This document shows positions 26,301 through 35,869 of a DNA stretch of 56,115 nucleotides, piece by piece. The stretch covers positions 1-56,115 of the forward strand of contig JAJXVU010000012.1 of NCBI GenBank assembly GCA_021781965.1, written 5' to 3'. The DNA is from Pseudomonadota bacterium (GTDB taxonomy: Bacteria > Pseudomonadota > Gammaproteobacteria > UBA1113). Position numbers and translations under genes: made by a program. The first letter of the stretch is position 1; every line of letters starts with the position of its first letter. Below the pieces are notes generated by a model. That model was given only the letters and a program-made list of their open reading frames with translations, had not been told where the DNA came from and searched no databases.

Positions 26301-27919
26301 TTACATAATGCACTGTTGGCTTTCTCCTCATGTAAGATTTTATCAACCAGTGCAAATTGTTGATTATCTTTGCGCATTATAAAAAAATGTATTGCGGAAA
26401 AAATAGCAACTGCTGCGGCAACAAAATAGGGTGTAACTCCTAATTCCTCAGAAGTTGCATATAGCCCTATTGCGGAAATCATAGCAAGATATAGTTCTAA
26501 AATAGAGTCAGAGTGAGGATCATAAAGAATAGTCCTAGCCATAAGCCGAGCCATTCTAACCGCGAGGATGATATCTTGGTGAGACTCCGATTCTGCTAGA
26601 TTTTCTAATTTATCCATCTGCTTTTTCAATTCGGCTGTAGCTTTGACACGGTCTGCGACCGATCTAGCGTCAGAAATTTGTATTGCCCTATGGTGGATGC
26701 TCTCTAAAATATCCATGTAGCCAATCAGCAGCTTATTCGCTGCATTATCCCCCTCTACTACCTTTATGGCTTCTTTAAAAAGATTAACGTAGATCTCAGC
26801 ATTGCTTTTAGATAAAGAAGGATTGCTTTTTTTATATCGTTGCTCATATAAAGCATCCACCATAGCAACTAATGGCTTAGCCTTACCATCATAGAAAAAT
26901 ATCTCTAAACTTGAGTATAAAAATAAGTCTTGGTTTTCGCGAACATTAGCCTCTCCTGACATATGGGTCTTCACTAGACAAATAAAGGTGGTATGGCCGC
27001 TAGAAACTCTATCAGTAGAGGCTTTATACCACCTCTGTAGGTTATGGCGAAGTTTAACAACATCCTCAGCAGGCCTAATCCCTGTTATAAGTGATTGCTT
27101 GTAAATTTCTTCTGTGGCTGCTTGACGCCAGAATAAAGTTTCAACAATATTATCTAGCTGTTGAGGTGATAATGCTGCTATATGCTCTTGGAACTTTGTC
27201 ATTTCTAATAGGATAGGTTCTAAGCCTTTGATTACCGCTTCAGTGTTTTCTAACTTACCTGATAAAGCCGTGTTATGTATAAGATCAACAATAGCTGCAA
27301 TAACAGGATAGCCACAATCAGCAAAAATGCCTTTTACTTGCCCGGGCGTTAAAAGTTTCGGCTTAGCAACCAGCAATTGAACCAGTTTATTGACTGAATC
27401 ATACCTTTGAGAATTCAGTTGAGGGGTCGGTCGCCAAATGTTAGTTAACAATCGGCCCACTTCTTTCTCCATAAAAAGAGGTGACGCTAAGTGAGGCGAT
27501 TGAGCCCCAAAATCAGCTTGTTTGAAGCTACGTTGTGAAGCAATTCTTCTGCAATCTTCAAAATTCTTCTTTGCTTTCTCTTCACTAGCAGAGGGACTAA
27601 AAAATAAATTGCTTTTAGATTCTATATCTTTTTTTACAGATCGGTCATACTCTCGAACTGCTGTTTCCACTAAAAATTCTTGTAAATCAATTATTCCCAG
27701 ATCAATTTCTATAGTGTTACTATCTATACGCTCTAAATCAGTCTCCCGATTCTTGATCTTATTACGCTGACCTGCAGCAATCGCAGCAACACCAGGAAGA
27801 AGCGTAAACAACATTCCAACCAACAATGCCATCACTACAAGCCCAGCTACTGCGAAACCTATTTGTGCAATAAATTTAAAGGTTTCGCTCCAAGAGCTTT
27901 TCTCTTGTTGTTTTTTCAT
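23387..27919 (-). CDS. Giant (1510 aa) membrane-anchored protein with C-terminal HEPN-like motifs
   Basis: No family recognised for the whole. An N-terminal hydrophobic segment lies at about 16–46 (GFAVAGLVVMALLVGMLF) and a second hydrophobic stretch near 480–510. Long alpha/beta middle region without repeats. A Lys/Glu coiled segment (ERRKEKEKSEEKAKVKEKE) sits at about 1160–1185. The C-terminal ~250 residues contain two RX4H motifs typical of HEPN RNase-type domains: RDMVVH (R1302–H1307) and RNQSSH (R1444–H1449). The latter lies in a helical context, IEAKVLRNQSSHDPDGH, that closely resembles HEPN active sites. It starts 68 bases downstream of the recD2 stop on the same strand. It may be an effector or a surface-anchored defence protein; the role is unproven. 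Confidence 0.7.
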   Translation of the reverse strand: MKKQQEKSSWSETFKFIAQIGFAVAGLVVMALLVGMLFTLLPGVAAIAAGQRNKIKNRETDLERIDSNTIEIDLGIIDLQEFLVETAVREYDRSVKKDIESKSNLFFSPSASEEKAKKNFEDCRRIASQRSFKQADFGAQSPHLASPLFMEKEVGRLLTNIWRPTPQLNSQRYDSVNKLVQLLVAKPKLLTPGQVKGIFADCGYPVIAAIVDLIHNTALSGKLENTEAVIKGLEPILLEMTKFQEHIAALSPQQLDNIVETLFWRQAATEEIYKQSLITGIRPAEDVVKLRHNLQRWYKASTDRVSSGHTTFICLVKTHMSGEANVRENQDLFLYSSLEIFFYDGKAKPLVAMVDALYEQRYKKSNPSLSKSNAEIYVNLFKEAIKVVEGDNAANKLLIGYMDILESIHHRAIQISDARSVADRVKATAELKKQMDKLENLAESESHQDIILAVRMARLMARTILYDPHSDSILELYLAMISAIGLYATSEELGVTPYFVAAAVAIFSAIHFFIMRKDNQQFALVDKILHEEKANSALCKVILQIMQSSSLAQAEYKYCNSDKKAPAFNIVFTAKKSKLWSLMSVEDANGLLTLLCSRAMGIPVQGKGLKVTAHFVDKQMFSVSIQAIHFSGLLGIFNYALSRGLYALPSIGLEQDGLHLDVSFAQDRAILLYINQAIYKLLTSEKNAQYWQLNPDSLVIAIHTDAWRLNYQLDQNTIEAVLAMLLETPIEQQNIPTFYYQIFQKKGMDYIEKMQNRLRIDCAKLQNLNNWIHFYLQGNIDCKIIDHKVIISWNVQDILPNKQLEAESLIHFMLYELTTSLGIKSNFVSLNKANGLFEIIIEYSAMPLLRDKTKKEQRKLYQYEGVEQLLNLFKFQPGLNHTYLQFESGQLNLIIECNPAMLKNLVGYLKKQCRLVDKDLIIVANRITLEKLPSKESMEQLPFREYIQQEEDARQKQHAIQEKLACLNACIPVNTELLEWTFVDGFFILTIKPDDKTTLSNSGFFQDDISAFVQYNLMQVVGLHENAEINPIVIENRDRQFIIRLDESVVPNVLPIPVPFSGKHLVGLNKLRNFYPGAEWGLGIDNDELLVYIIVGSAVEIDEKVLSAQDYLAKIAKALSLEIEGENITSVSIDAVYLLKEAHIIQESADLVKQNIERRKEKEKSEEKAKVKEKEKTRQKPKETGQVLFFKPKEEGNPTRYARKQNFSVARPDLQNLQEEQKKQILSALENIQSTLKLWSIEKERDLVKAEKRSLELYTSLSDLLEILKQCSRRLLKTDGLIIDWLKIRPNDDGREGITKLRDMVVHLMNVPDRGQFIAGIAYDLINQWGSNVPFVDFMGICHNAQKDPLFSRLDKQECANQIQKGIETLKGFFKEHEQLPGSSVEDKMQSFEKWIVTHTLVVRAAIDQTIECFNILNKDNAQDAKIKLGMPLYNLLIEAKVLRNQSSHDPDGHHTQSASFAKEMASFIVKLKQLGPQTQEVPISMFFRAAPVEASSGPSSRPYSSHARK

Positions 27920-27987
27920 AATTCACCTTTAACTATTTTATTATTATTTACAATTTAATTTTCGTGCATTACTATAATGTACTAGAA

Positions 27988-30183
27988 TTATAGCATGGCT
28001 GCTTTTCGTTGCAAGCGCTCTTTAAGCTTAGTAATACGTGCCTTAGTTTTATCATTGGCCACAGCTTTTTGTAAGGCTTTTTGTTCTACTACTAATACTA
28101 CCATTTTCTTGCCGCGGGTAATACCAGTATATAATAGATTGCGTACCAATAGATTATAATGTTGCATCGCTAAGGGAATAACTACAATTGGAAATTCACA
28201 ACCCTGGCTCTTGTGTATACTAATCGCATAAGCTAAGTTGATTTGATCCAATTCTGCTACGTCGTATGACACACTGCGACCATCAAATAATATTTTTACC
28301 GTTTGCGACTCCATATCAATACTTTCTATCCAGCCTATGTCGCCGTTAAAAACGGCCTTCTCGTAATCATTAATACTTTGGATTACCTTGTCCCCCACGG
28401 CATAAACCGTGCCTAAACGATTTATTTTAATGCGCGCTTCGCCATTCAAACGTTTTTGTAATTCATTGTTTAAAGTTAAAGTTCCTAGCGTACCACGATT
28501 CATAGGCGATAATACTTGTATATCTTGAATGGCGGAACATTGATGATACCGTGGCAAACGCTCTACCACTAGGTTTATCACCGTTTCAAAGATAGCTTCT
28601 GGACTCTGCTCTGCAATCACATAAAAGTCAGCTTCTTTTAAGCCATGCGCCACAGGCAAAACACCTTCATTAATACGGTGCGCATTTAAAATAATCTGAG
28701 AATGAGCCACTTGGCGAAAAATTTCCGTTAAATGTACGGTGGCGATCGTTTCGGAAGCAATAAAATCGGATAATACAGCACCAGGTCCCACCGAAGGCAG
28801 TTGATCACTATCGCCTACCCAAATCACTGCTGCTGCCGTAGGAACGGCTTTTAACAATTGATACATCAACGTTATGTCGATCATCGAGCTTTCATCGATG
28901 ATAAACACATCGGCCTGTAACGGTTCTTCTTGATTAAACTTAGCGGCGCGGGCAATGGGATCGATTTCTAATAAGCGATGTATAGTTTGTGCGGGGAAGC
29001 CTGTTGTTTCCATCATACGTTTGGCAGCACGCCCAGTAGGCGCGCATAAATTCACCGTTAAACGTGCTTTGTGAAATAACTTTAATAAAGAATTCACCAA
29101 AGTGGTTTTACCCACGCCTGGACCACCCGTAATAATCGATAATTTATGTTGTAAAACTTCTAATAAAGCCTCTGCCTGCGAATCAGACAAACGAATGTGT
29201 ATTTGTTTTTCTAACCAAGAAATACTGTTCTTGTCTATAGTCCCTTGCCACGGACATTCGCCTTCTTGTAAGCGCGCAATTTCCCTAGCCACGCCCGCTT
29301 CGGCCCAATACAAGGCACGCGGATAAACACAAGCCACTTCATCGACCAATTCCGCCACCCAGTGACCATCGATGATGCCTTGTTCTAAGGCTTGAGTGAG
29401 TATATCGTCATTTAACGATAATAATTCTGCTGTAGCGGCCAACAAAGCTGCACGCGGATAAGTACAATGCCCTTCCTGACAAAGCGTTTGTAACACGTGA
29501 TCGATACCGGCAATAGCGCGTTCCACGGAATTGGGTGCAAAACCTAATTTTAAGGCCAAATCATCAGCTGTCTTAAAGCCTATGCCATCCACATCAAAAG
29601 CCAATGCATAGGGATTGGTTTTGATTTTAGCTACAGTACTCGCGCCGTAGGTTTTATAGACGCGCATAGCCTTGGCTAAGCCTACACCATGATCTTGTAA
29701 GAATAAAACAGCTTCGCGTGCCATTTTTTGATCTTCCCAAGAATCTACCACCATTTGCAAACGTTGCTTGCCAAATTGCGGGATCTTAAGCAATTCTTTA
29801 GGGCTGTGTTCAATTATTTCAAAGACGCGCGTGCCAAATTTAGCCACCATTTTCTTCGCAAAATGAGCACCTATGCCGCGCAATAAACCCGAACCTAAAT
29901 AACGCTCTATGCCCACCAAGGTATCGGGTAAAATCACTTCTATGGCACTGACTTTGAGTTGTTTGCCGTATTTGCGATCGTTGACCCATTGCCCGCGACA
30001 ATGTACATATTCACCTTCGCTTAAAGCACCTAATTCACCGACGATGGTGACTCTGTCGCTGTCATTTTTAACCTTAATTTTAATAATAGAATAGCCATTT
30101 TCAGGATTAAAAAAGGTAATGCGTTCTATGACTCCGGAAACTTGCTCTTCTGTGTCTTGAGTAGGATGAGACAATTCATTCAT
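27988..30183 (-). CDS. recD2: RecD2-type ATP-dependent DNA helicase
   Basis: 731-aa SF1B 5'-3' helicase of the RecD2/YrrC class, which acts without RecBC in recombination, mismatch and fork repair. N-terminal OB-like/HhH region (SGVIERITFFNPENGYSIIKI typical start; helix-hairpin-helix near 95–150). Walker A GGPGVGKTT at 353–361, motif II IIDESSMID at 428–436, motif III GDSDQLPSVGPG at 457–468, and C-terminal motif VI YTGITRGKK. Its start overlaps the stop of the upstream transporter gene (ATGA), so the two are co-translated. Confidence 0.93.
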   Translation of the reverse strand: MNELSHPTQDTEEQVSGVIERITFFNPENGYSIIKIKVKNDSDRVTIVGELGALSEGEYVHCRGQWVNDRKYGKQLKVSAIEVILPDTLVGIERYLGSGLLRGIGAHFAKKMVAKFGTRVFEIIEHSPKELLKIPQFGKQRLQMVVDSWEDQKMAREAVLFLQDHGVGLAKAMRVYKTYGASTVAKIKTNPYALAFDVDGIGFKTADDLALKLGFAPNSVERAIAGIDHVLQTLCQEGHCTYPRAALLAATAELLSLNDDILTQALEQGIIDGHWVAELVDEVACVYPRALYWAEAGVAREIARLQEGECPWQGTIDKNSISWLEKQIHIRLSDSQAEALLEVLQHKLSIITGGPGVGKTTLVNSLLKLFHKARLTVNLCAPTGRAAKRMMETTGFPAQTIHRLLEIDPIARAAKFNQEEPLQADVFIIDESSMIDITLMYQLLKAVPTAAAVIWVGDSDQLPSVGPGAVLSDFIASETIATVHLTEIFRQVAHSQIILNAHRINEGVLPVAHGLKEADFYVIAEQSPEAIFETVINLVVERLPRYHQCSAIQDIQVLSPMNRGTLGTLTLNNELQKRLNGEARIKINRLGTVYAVGDKVIQSINDYEKAVFNGDIGWIESIDMESQTVKILFDGRSVSYDVAELDQINLAYAISIHKSQGCEFPIVVIPLAMQHYNLLVRNLLYTGITRGKKMVVLVVEQKALQKAVANDKTKARITKLKERLQRKAAML

Positions 30184-30923
30184 TCTTTCTTGGGTTCCAA
30201 CATGATACCATTATCTTCTGCTTTATACTTGGCTTCCCAATGCCACATGCCAAATTGCGTATGGCGATCGTAGATATCTTTGTGTTCTACTTTCTTTAGA
30301 TATCTTGCTAAGCGCAATGAAAAGGGTAAACCCAATACTTCTATGGCCACTTTAATCAACCACATGGTAAGAGCCATAGTGGTTAAGGCTTTTGTGGGCA
30401 TTAAGCCATAAAAAGCAAGGCTGGTAAAAACACTTGTATCTACAGCAGAAGCAAATAGCGTGGACGAAACAAAGCGTGCCGCCATATGTCTACCCTGCCA
30501 ATGTAATTTTAGTTTTGCCAAGATATAGGCATTCAGAGGTTCTGCACAGAAATAGCTGATGATAGAAGCGATGATAATGCGCCATTCAAAGGTCATCAGG
30601 GTATCAAATTCATGATTATAAGGTGCGACATCTGGACTAGGTAAATGCGTCACTAAAGATCCATATCCTAAAAACAATAAATTAAATAAAAATCCGCACC
30701 AAATGGCACGCCGCGCTTCTTTGTATCCATACACTTCGGTAATGGTGTCGGAAATTATGAAGGATAAAGGAAAAATCAAAGTACCCGCGTCGGTCATGAA
30801 TGGACCTATTTGTACCAAGCGTATATCAAACCAATTGGCCAGCAAAATAGTGACCGTATAGGTCATAACTAAAAACCACAAGACTTTGGTACCATGTGAG
30901 ACGATGTTTTTTGATTCGGTCAT
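30180..30923 (-). CDS. yhhQ: Queuosine precursor transporter (YhhQ/VUT family)
   Basis: 247-aa inner-membrane protein with about six hydrophobic helices. The family core TDAGTLIFPLSFIISDTITEVYGYKEARR is plainly present around residues 43–70, and QP-like polar patches recur in later helices. Members import queuine-pathway precursors (preQ0/preQ1) for tRNA queuosine synthesis. The stop codon overlaps the recD2 start by four bases. Divergent from msrBA. Confidence 0.85.
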   Translation of the reverse strand: MTESKNIVSHGTKVLWFLVMTYTVTILLANWFDIRLVQIGPFMTDAGTLIFPLSFIISDTITEVYGYKEARRAIWCGFLFNLLFLGYGSLVTHLPSPDVAPYNHEFDTLMTFEWRIIIASIISYFCAEPLNAYILAKLKLHWQGRHMAARFVSSTLFASAVDTSVFTSLAFYGLMPTKALTTMALTMWLIKVAIEVLGLPFSLRLARYLKKVEHKDIYDRHTQFGMWHWEAKYKAEDNGIMLEPKKE

Positions 30924-31036
30924 GTTAGTAATCCACTATTGTTAACATTTTTAAGTGTATCCGATCCGCCCTTAAGCTTGCAAATTCACCTGGATAAACC
31001 TATGCTTGTCGAACCCTATACTTAAGGCATTAATCT

Positions 31037-31897
31037 ATGTTCAAATATAAGTCACTCACCCCTGAAGTATTGCACATTGTGCGCGATAAAGGCACAGAGC
31101 CACCATTTACTAGTGATTATGTAAATCCCTTGCAACACGGCTCTTATTTATGCCGCGCCTGTGGTAAACCCTTATTTCGTGCCGATTCTCAATTTAACAG
31201 CCATTGCGGTTGGCCTAGTTTTGACGACGAATTACCGGGACGTGTGCTGCGAGAAGCCGATGCCGATGGCCGCCGCACTGAAATCCTATGCCAGAATTGC
31301 CACGCCCATTTAGGCCATGTCTTTGGTGGTGAACACTTAACTGCAAATAATTTACGCCATTGCGTCAACGGTTTAGCTATAGAATTTGTTGCCGATGAAG
31401 ATGTTTTAGAAACAGAAGAAATTATCGTTGCTGCCGGCTGTTTTTGGGGAGTGCAATATTATCTAGAACGTTTACCCGGTGTACTCAAAACCGAAGTCGG
31501 TTATAGCGGTGGCTCTTTAGAACAGCCCTCTTACGATGCCGTCTGTGGTCAAAAGACGGGACATTATGAAGCGCTACGCATCGTATTTAATAGCGATAAA
31601 ACCGATTTAACCACAGTCATCCAATACTTTTTTGAAATTCATGACCCTACTCAAAAAAATGGCCAAGGTCCAGACCTAGGTCCACAATATTTGAGCGCTG
31701 TTTTTTACTATGATGATAAACAAAAACGCTGTGCACAAGCTGTTATGGATGAGCTCAGTGCTATGGATTATGACCTCAGTACGCGGCTATTACCCGTTAG
31801 TATTTTTTGGCCAGCAGAAAATTATCATCAATATTATTATCAACGTAAAGATGCAATGCCCTATTGTCATCGCCATGTTGCCCGCTTTAAAAAATAG
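31037..31897 (+). CDS. msrBA: Bifunctional methionine sulfoxide reductase MsrB–MsrA fusion
   Basis: 286-aa fusion repairing both R- and S-methionine sulfoxide. The N-terminal MsrB half (about 1–120) has zinc ligands C39, C42, C85, C88 (LCRACGKPLF; CQNCHAHLGHVF) and the catalytic cysteine C109 in LRHCVNG; HCGWPSF is at 56–62. The MsrA half (about 128–286) has the catalytic AAGCFWG (C135), EVGYSGG, and the pocket HDPTQKNGQGPDLGPQY. The order B then A is the reverse of many eukaryote-associated bacteria fusions but is known. It is followed 12 bases later by prlC. Confidence 0.95.
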   Translation: MFKYKSLTPEVLHIVRDKGTEPPFTSDYVNPLQHGSYLCRACGKPLFRADSQFNSHCGWPSFDDELPGRVLREADADGRRTEILCQNCHAHLGHVFGGEHLTANNLRHCVNGLAIEFVADEDVLETEEIIVAAGCFWGVQYYLERLPGVLKTEVGYSGGSLEQPSYDAVCGQKTGHYEALRIVFNSDKTDLTTVIQYFFEIHDPTQKNGQGPDLGPQYLSAVFYYDDKQKRCAQAVMDELSAMDYDLSTRLLPVSIFWPAENYHQYYYQRKDAMPYCHRHVARFKK

Positions 31898-31909
31898 GAA
31901 TCCTAAGCA

Positions 31910-33928
31910 ATGAAAAATGCCACTGTTGTATTACCGCTATTTAGTACCATTCAGCCGGATGATATTGTCCCGCAGGTTAAAGATTTTATCGCAACCGCTA
32001 ACAAAACGATTGCTGAAATTTGCAAAACGCCTACGCCTAGTTGGGACACAGTGCTACAACCCCTAGAAGATTTATCAGCCAAAGAAGTAATATTGTGGGG
32101 ACCTATACGACATTTAAATAATGTTGCCAGTACCCCTGAATTACGCGCCGCTTACGATGCGGCGTTACCTTTGTGGACAGAATATCATAATGCCATAGGT
32201 CAAAATGCCACCTTGTGTAAGGTCATCTCACGGATTAAAGAAAGTCCTGATTTTGAATCCTTGAATAAAGCACAACAAGCTGTCATCCATCATGAATTAC
32301 GTGACTTTCATTTGTCTGGCGTCGATTTAGACGACGAGAAAAAAGAGCGTTATCGCGATATTAGCGAACAACTCGCTACCCTTGCTTCAAAATTTGGTGC
32401 CAATGTATTAGATGCGACTAAGGCTTATACTCGAACATTACATAATGAAGAGGAGTTATCCGGTTTACCGGCTTGGCTAATAGAAGAAACCAAAAAGAAA
32501 AAACAAAATTTTCCCGTATTAACATTGGCAGCCCCTATCTACAGTGCCGTGATGCAATTTGCTGATCATAGACCATTAAGAGAAGATATGTATGTGGCTT
32601 ATGTAACCCGAGCCTCCGAGCTGGGTCCATTTGCTGAACAATGGGATAACGGCCCTATTATGCGCAAAATCTTAAAACTAAGAAATGAATTGGCCCAACT
32701 GCTTTCATTTAAAAACTATGCTGAGTTGTCTTTAGCCACTAAAATGGCGCCCGCTACAATAGAAGTACTGACTTTTTTAAATGCGTTAGCGGAACAAGCT
32801 ACTCCCATTGCCAAAAAAGAAATGGCCGAATTAAAAGCATTTGCAAAAGAACAAAGTGGTTTATCCAAACTGCAGCCTTGGGATCGAGCTTATTACAGTG
32901 AAAAGCTACAGCAGCAAAAATATGCCTACAGCAGTGAAGAATTACGCACTTACTTTCCTTTGCCAAAAGTGTTAGGCGGACTATTTGAGCTCTTAGAAAA
33001 ATTATTTTCTATACAATTATTGCCTCAAGAAAACTTTGACAGCTGGCATGAGGATGCTCTATTGTATAAAGTGCAAAATAAGGAAGGCCTTTTACATGGG
33101 TATCTTTATTTAGACTTATATGCCCGTCCTGGTAAACAACAAGGTGCTTGGGCAGATGAATGCATGCCTCGTTACCGCGATGCGAAAGGTGCTTTACACT
33201 TACCGGTTACTTTTGTGGCTTGCAATTTTAGTCGTCCTGGCAGTGATACCCCTTCCTTGCTCACACACAATGATATCATGACTTTGTTCCATGAATTTGG
33301 CCATGCTCTACATTATTTGTTAACCGAAATCGATGAACCCAGTGTGGCAGGTACCAATGGCGTAGCCTGGGATGCAGTTGAGTTTCCTAGCCAATTAATG
33401 GAAAATTGGTGTTGGTCTGAAACAGTATTAACCGCACTTTCTGGGCATTATGAAACAGGGAAAACACTACCCAAAGCTTTATATGAAAAATTGTTAGCCT
33501 CCAAATATTATCATTGCGGCCTTGATCTCGTACGACAATTAGAGTTTGCTTTGTTTGATTTTCGCATTCATTTGCAATACAACGGCCAAAATCAAAAATG
33601 GATACAATCTACTTTAGATGCGGTCAGAAAACAAGTTGCGCCTTTCTCTACCCCTAGCTACAATCGTTTTCAAAATAGCTTCACTCATATTTTTGATGGT
33701 GGCTATGATGCGGGCTATTACAGTTACAAGTGGGCTGAAGTGTTATCTGCCGATGCCTTTCAGCGTTTTGAAAAAGAAGGTTTATACAATACTACACTAG
33801 GGCAGGAGTTTAAAGATAAGATCTTAAGCCGCGGTGGCTCGGAAGACGCCATGGATTTATTCGTATCTTTCATGGGACGCAAACCACAGATCGATGCGTT
33901 GTTGGTGTCGTCGGGGATTAAGGATTAA
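31910..33928 (+). CDS. prlC: Oligopeptidase A (M3 family zinc metallopeptidase)
   Basis: 672-aa cytoplasmic thimet-like oligopeptidase that degrades short peptides, including cleaved signal peptides. Zinc motif HEFGH at 461–465 in TLFHEFGHALHYLLTE, followed by the third ligand region EFPSQLMENW. The C-terminal DGGYDAGYYSYKWAEVLSADAF signature is diagnostic for M3A peptidases. Full length matches E. coli PrlC (680 aa). Twelve bases after msrBA, probably one operon. Confidence 0.95.
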   Translation: MKNATVVLPLFSTIQPDDIVPQVKDFIATANKTIAEICKTPTPSWDTVLQPLEDLSAKEVILWGPIRHLNNVASTPELRAAYDAALPLWTEYHNAIGQNATLCKVISRIKESPDFESLNKAQQAVIHHELRDFHLSGVDLDDEKKERYRDISEQLATLASKFGANVLDATKAYTRTLHNEEELSGLPAWLIEETKKKKQNFPVLTLAAPIYSAVMQFADHRPLREDMYVAYVTRASELGPFAEQWDNGPIMRKILKLRNELAQLLSFKNYAELSLATKMAPATIEVLTFLNALAEQATPIAKKEMAELKAFAKEQSGLSKLQPWDRAYYSEKLQQQKYAYSSEELRTYFPLPKVLGGLFELLEKLFSIQLLPQENFDSWHEDALLYKVQNKEGLLHGYLYLDLYARPGKQQGAWADECMPRYRDAKGALHLPVTFVACNFSRPGSDTPSLLTHNDIMTLFHEFGHALHYLLTEIDEPSVAGTNGVAWDAVEFPSQLMENWCWSETVLTALSGHYETGKTLPKALYEKLLASKYYHCGLDLVRQLEFALFDFRIHLQYNGQNQKWIQSTLDAVRKQVAPFSTPSYNRFQNSFTHIFDGGYDAGYYSYKWAEVLSADAFQRFEKEGLYNTTLGQEFKDKILSRGGSEDAMDLFVSFMGRKPQIDALLVSSGIKD

Positions 33929-34054
33929 ACGTAACTACCCGATCATCTTTGGCTTATTGCAAGCAAGTTAAAATTAGAAAAATAATTGCGCTCGGAACAC
34001 CATGGTGACTAGGGATTATCCGCTCTCTGACTATTTTTCCGCTCCCTAACGGTC

Positions 34055-34087
34055 GCGGCTCGGTTTATCCGTTTGTATCGGAGCCGC
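34055..34087. terminator. Hairpin between convergent prlC and phosphopantetheinyl transferase genes
   Basis: GCGGCTC (34055–34061) pairs with GAGCCGC (34081–34087), a 7-bp GC-rich stem with a 19-base loop. Position between convergent genes suggests a shared terminator; T-runs are weak. Confidence 0.4.
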
Positions 34088-34101
34088 CTTATTGCTTTGC
34101 T

Positions 34102-34809
34102 CTATACCCAAACTACTTTTAAGTCTTTATGTACCACCGCTGCGGCTAAATAGTCTTGTGATAACAGGCGACTGTGCACTTGCCAATCGTGCACATTGAA
34201 AGAAGGCGCATTGCAGGCTAACACCGTAGACACAGTTTCGTCACCTGCACTGACTTCACAGGCCTGTAAGGACAAACTCAATCCAGAACCTATGGTTTTC
34301 AATAAAGCTTCTTTGCGCGTCCATACATTAAAAAAAGCGCGTCTTTGTGCCGCACCACTTAAAGCTTGAATTTGTTTAGCTTCATTTGCCGTAAAAAACC
34401 GCGCTGATATAGAATCAATTTCTATAGTGCGCGTCAGATGTTCCACATCTACTCCTAATGGATGGTGATAACCTATGCCTATTAAAATACGATCGGCGCT
34501 GTGCGATACATTAAATTGTACGGTACTATCTGCAATAATAGGCTTACCCTGTGAGCCACATTGAAATACGATATCTTCTGCGGTTTTATTTAAATAGGCT
34601 GATAATAGATACCGTAATAACCCGCGCGCAACAATAAAGCGTGTTCTATCCCGTTCAAAATGATACCGTGCCGCACGTTGTTGCTCTTCTTGATTTAATG
34701 CCGTATACAATGTAGCTAATAGAGCATCCGCTACTGGCAGTGTTTGCACATACAGATAAACTTCATCATGGTTAGCAACAGGGATATTCAATGGTTCAAT
34801 AGAAAACAT
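34102..34809 (-). CDS. 4'-phosphopantetheinyl transferase (Sfp type)
   Basis: Transfers phosphopantetheine from CoA to a carrier protein of a fatty-acid, polyketide or peptide synthase. Motifs: FNVSHS (about 100–106), GVDVEHL (Mg-binding Asp) about 118, and FFNVWTRKEALLKTIG (Glu and Lys of the second motif) about 155. The start at 34809 (MFSIEPLNIP) is chosen because the longer frame adds an unrelated basic tail. 235 aa is typical for Sfp/EntD enzymes. No synthase lies nearby, so its carrier-protein target is elsewhere. Confidence 0.88.
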   Translation of the reverse strand: MFSIEPLNIPVANHDEVYLYVQTLPVADALLATLYTALNQEEQQRAARYHFERDRTRFIVARGLLRYLLSAYLNKTAEDIVFQCGSQGKPIIADSTVQFNVSHSADRILIGIGYHHPLGVDVEHLTRTIEIDSISARFFTANEAKQIQALSGAAQRRAFFNVWTRKEALLKTIGSGLSLSLQACEVSAGDETVSTVLACNAPSFNVHDWQVHSRLLSQDYLAAAVVHKDLKVVWV

Positions 34810-34903
34810 GATAACTACTCGCTTCTTTTTCAAAAAAAGCCCATATTGGGCGCATCTTGCGTGCAAAAATCTCGAGAAAAATGCTCATTTATGCCCATAT
34901 AAT

Positions 34904-35869
34904 TTAACCTTCGATAGCATGTGTAGCGACTAAGTGATGATAGCTGTCTACACGCTGTGCGTTAATCTCCCCTTTTTTAACCGCTTCTTGCAAGGCGCAG
35001 CCAGGTTCGTGTTTGTGTTCACAATTGCGGAACTTACAACGGCCTTCATAGGGTTTAAAGTCAATAAACCCCCGCAAAATATCGTGTCGCGTCATGGACC
35101 ATAGATTAAAACGCCGCACCCCTGGAGAATCTATAAAATCACCTCCGCCGCTGAAATGATATAACCTAGATGCCGTCGTAGTATGTTTACCCAGTTCACT
35201 CACTTCTGAAATTTTGCCTATAGCTAAGGTTTCTTCCGGGATCAACGCTTGAATCAGAGAAGATTTTCCCACCCCGGATTGGCCGACGAATATACTGGTG
35301 CGATCCACTAAATGACAGCTTAGTGCATCCAATCCTTCATTTTTAGCAATCGAAGTAAAAATAACCGGATAGCCTATTGCCTTATAGAGAGCACACAGTT
35401 CAGTTACCTTGTGATTATCCAAATCGATTTTATTGCACACTATAATTGAGGTTAATTTTAACACTTCGGCTGCAACCAAATAGCGATCGATGATTTCCAT
35501 ACTGGGCTCTGGTTTTAGCGCAATGACAATAACAATTTGATCTACATTGGCCGCTAAGGGCTTTAATTCATGATTGGCATCTAAACGATTGATGACCGTG
35601 TGTCGTGGCTGTAACGCCGTGATAACCCCTACTTCGGCATTGATGGTATGAAAAATAACCCTATCACCCGCAACCGGGGATTCTAGGTTTTGCCGCAAAG
35701 AGCATAAGAATAATTGCTCGTGTTCATTTTCTACCCAAGCCTTGGCCCCATGACGGACGATAACGATACCCTCTAGCGCCGCTTTGAGCTGGCCAGCCTC
35801 CAGTAAACGGTTATCGTGTTGTTCAGCGATACGACGTTGCTGCTGCTGGGTCAATTTACGTTTTGTCAT
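34904..35869 (-). CDS. rsgA: Ribosome small-subunit-dependent GTPase RsgA
   Basis: Circularly permuted GTPase acting late in 30S maturation. N-terminal OB-fold, then permuted motifs in order G4 CNKIDLD, G1 GQSGVGKSSLI, G3 DSPGV. The C-terminal zinc knuckle is CKFRNCEHKHEPGC. The start MTKRKLTQQQQRRI at 35869 aligns with the E. coli RsgA N-terminus; an ATG nine codons upstream has no better ribosome-binding site. Divergent from cca by about 70 bases. Confidence 0.94.
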   Translation of the reverse strand: MTKRKLTQQQQRRIAEQHDNRLLEAGQLKAALEGIVIVRHGAKAWVENEHEQLFLCSLRQNLESPVAGDRVIFHTINAEVGVITALQPRHTVINRLDANHELKPLAANVDQIVIVIALKPEPSMEIIDRYLVAAEVLKLTSIIVCNKIDLDNHKVTELCALYKAIGYPVIFTSIAKNEGLDALSCHLVDRTSIFVGQSGVGKSSLIQALIPEETLAIGKISEVSELGKHTTTASRLYHFSGGGDFIDSPGVRRFNLWSMTRHDILRGFIDFKPYEGRCKFRNCEHKHEPGCALQEAVKKGEINAQRVDSYHHLVATHAIEG

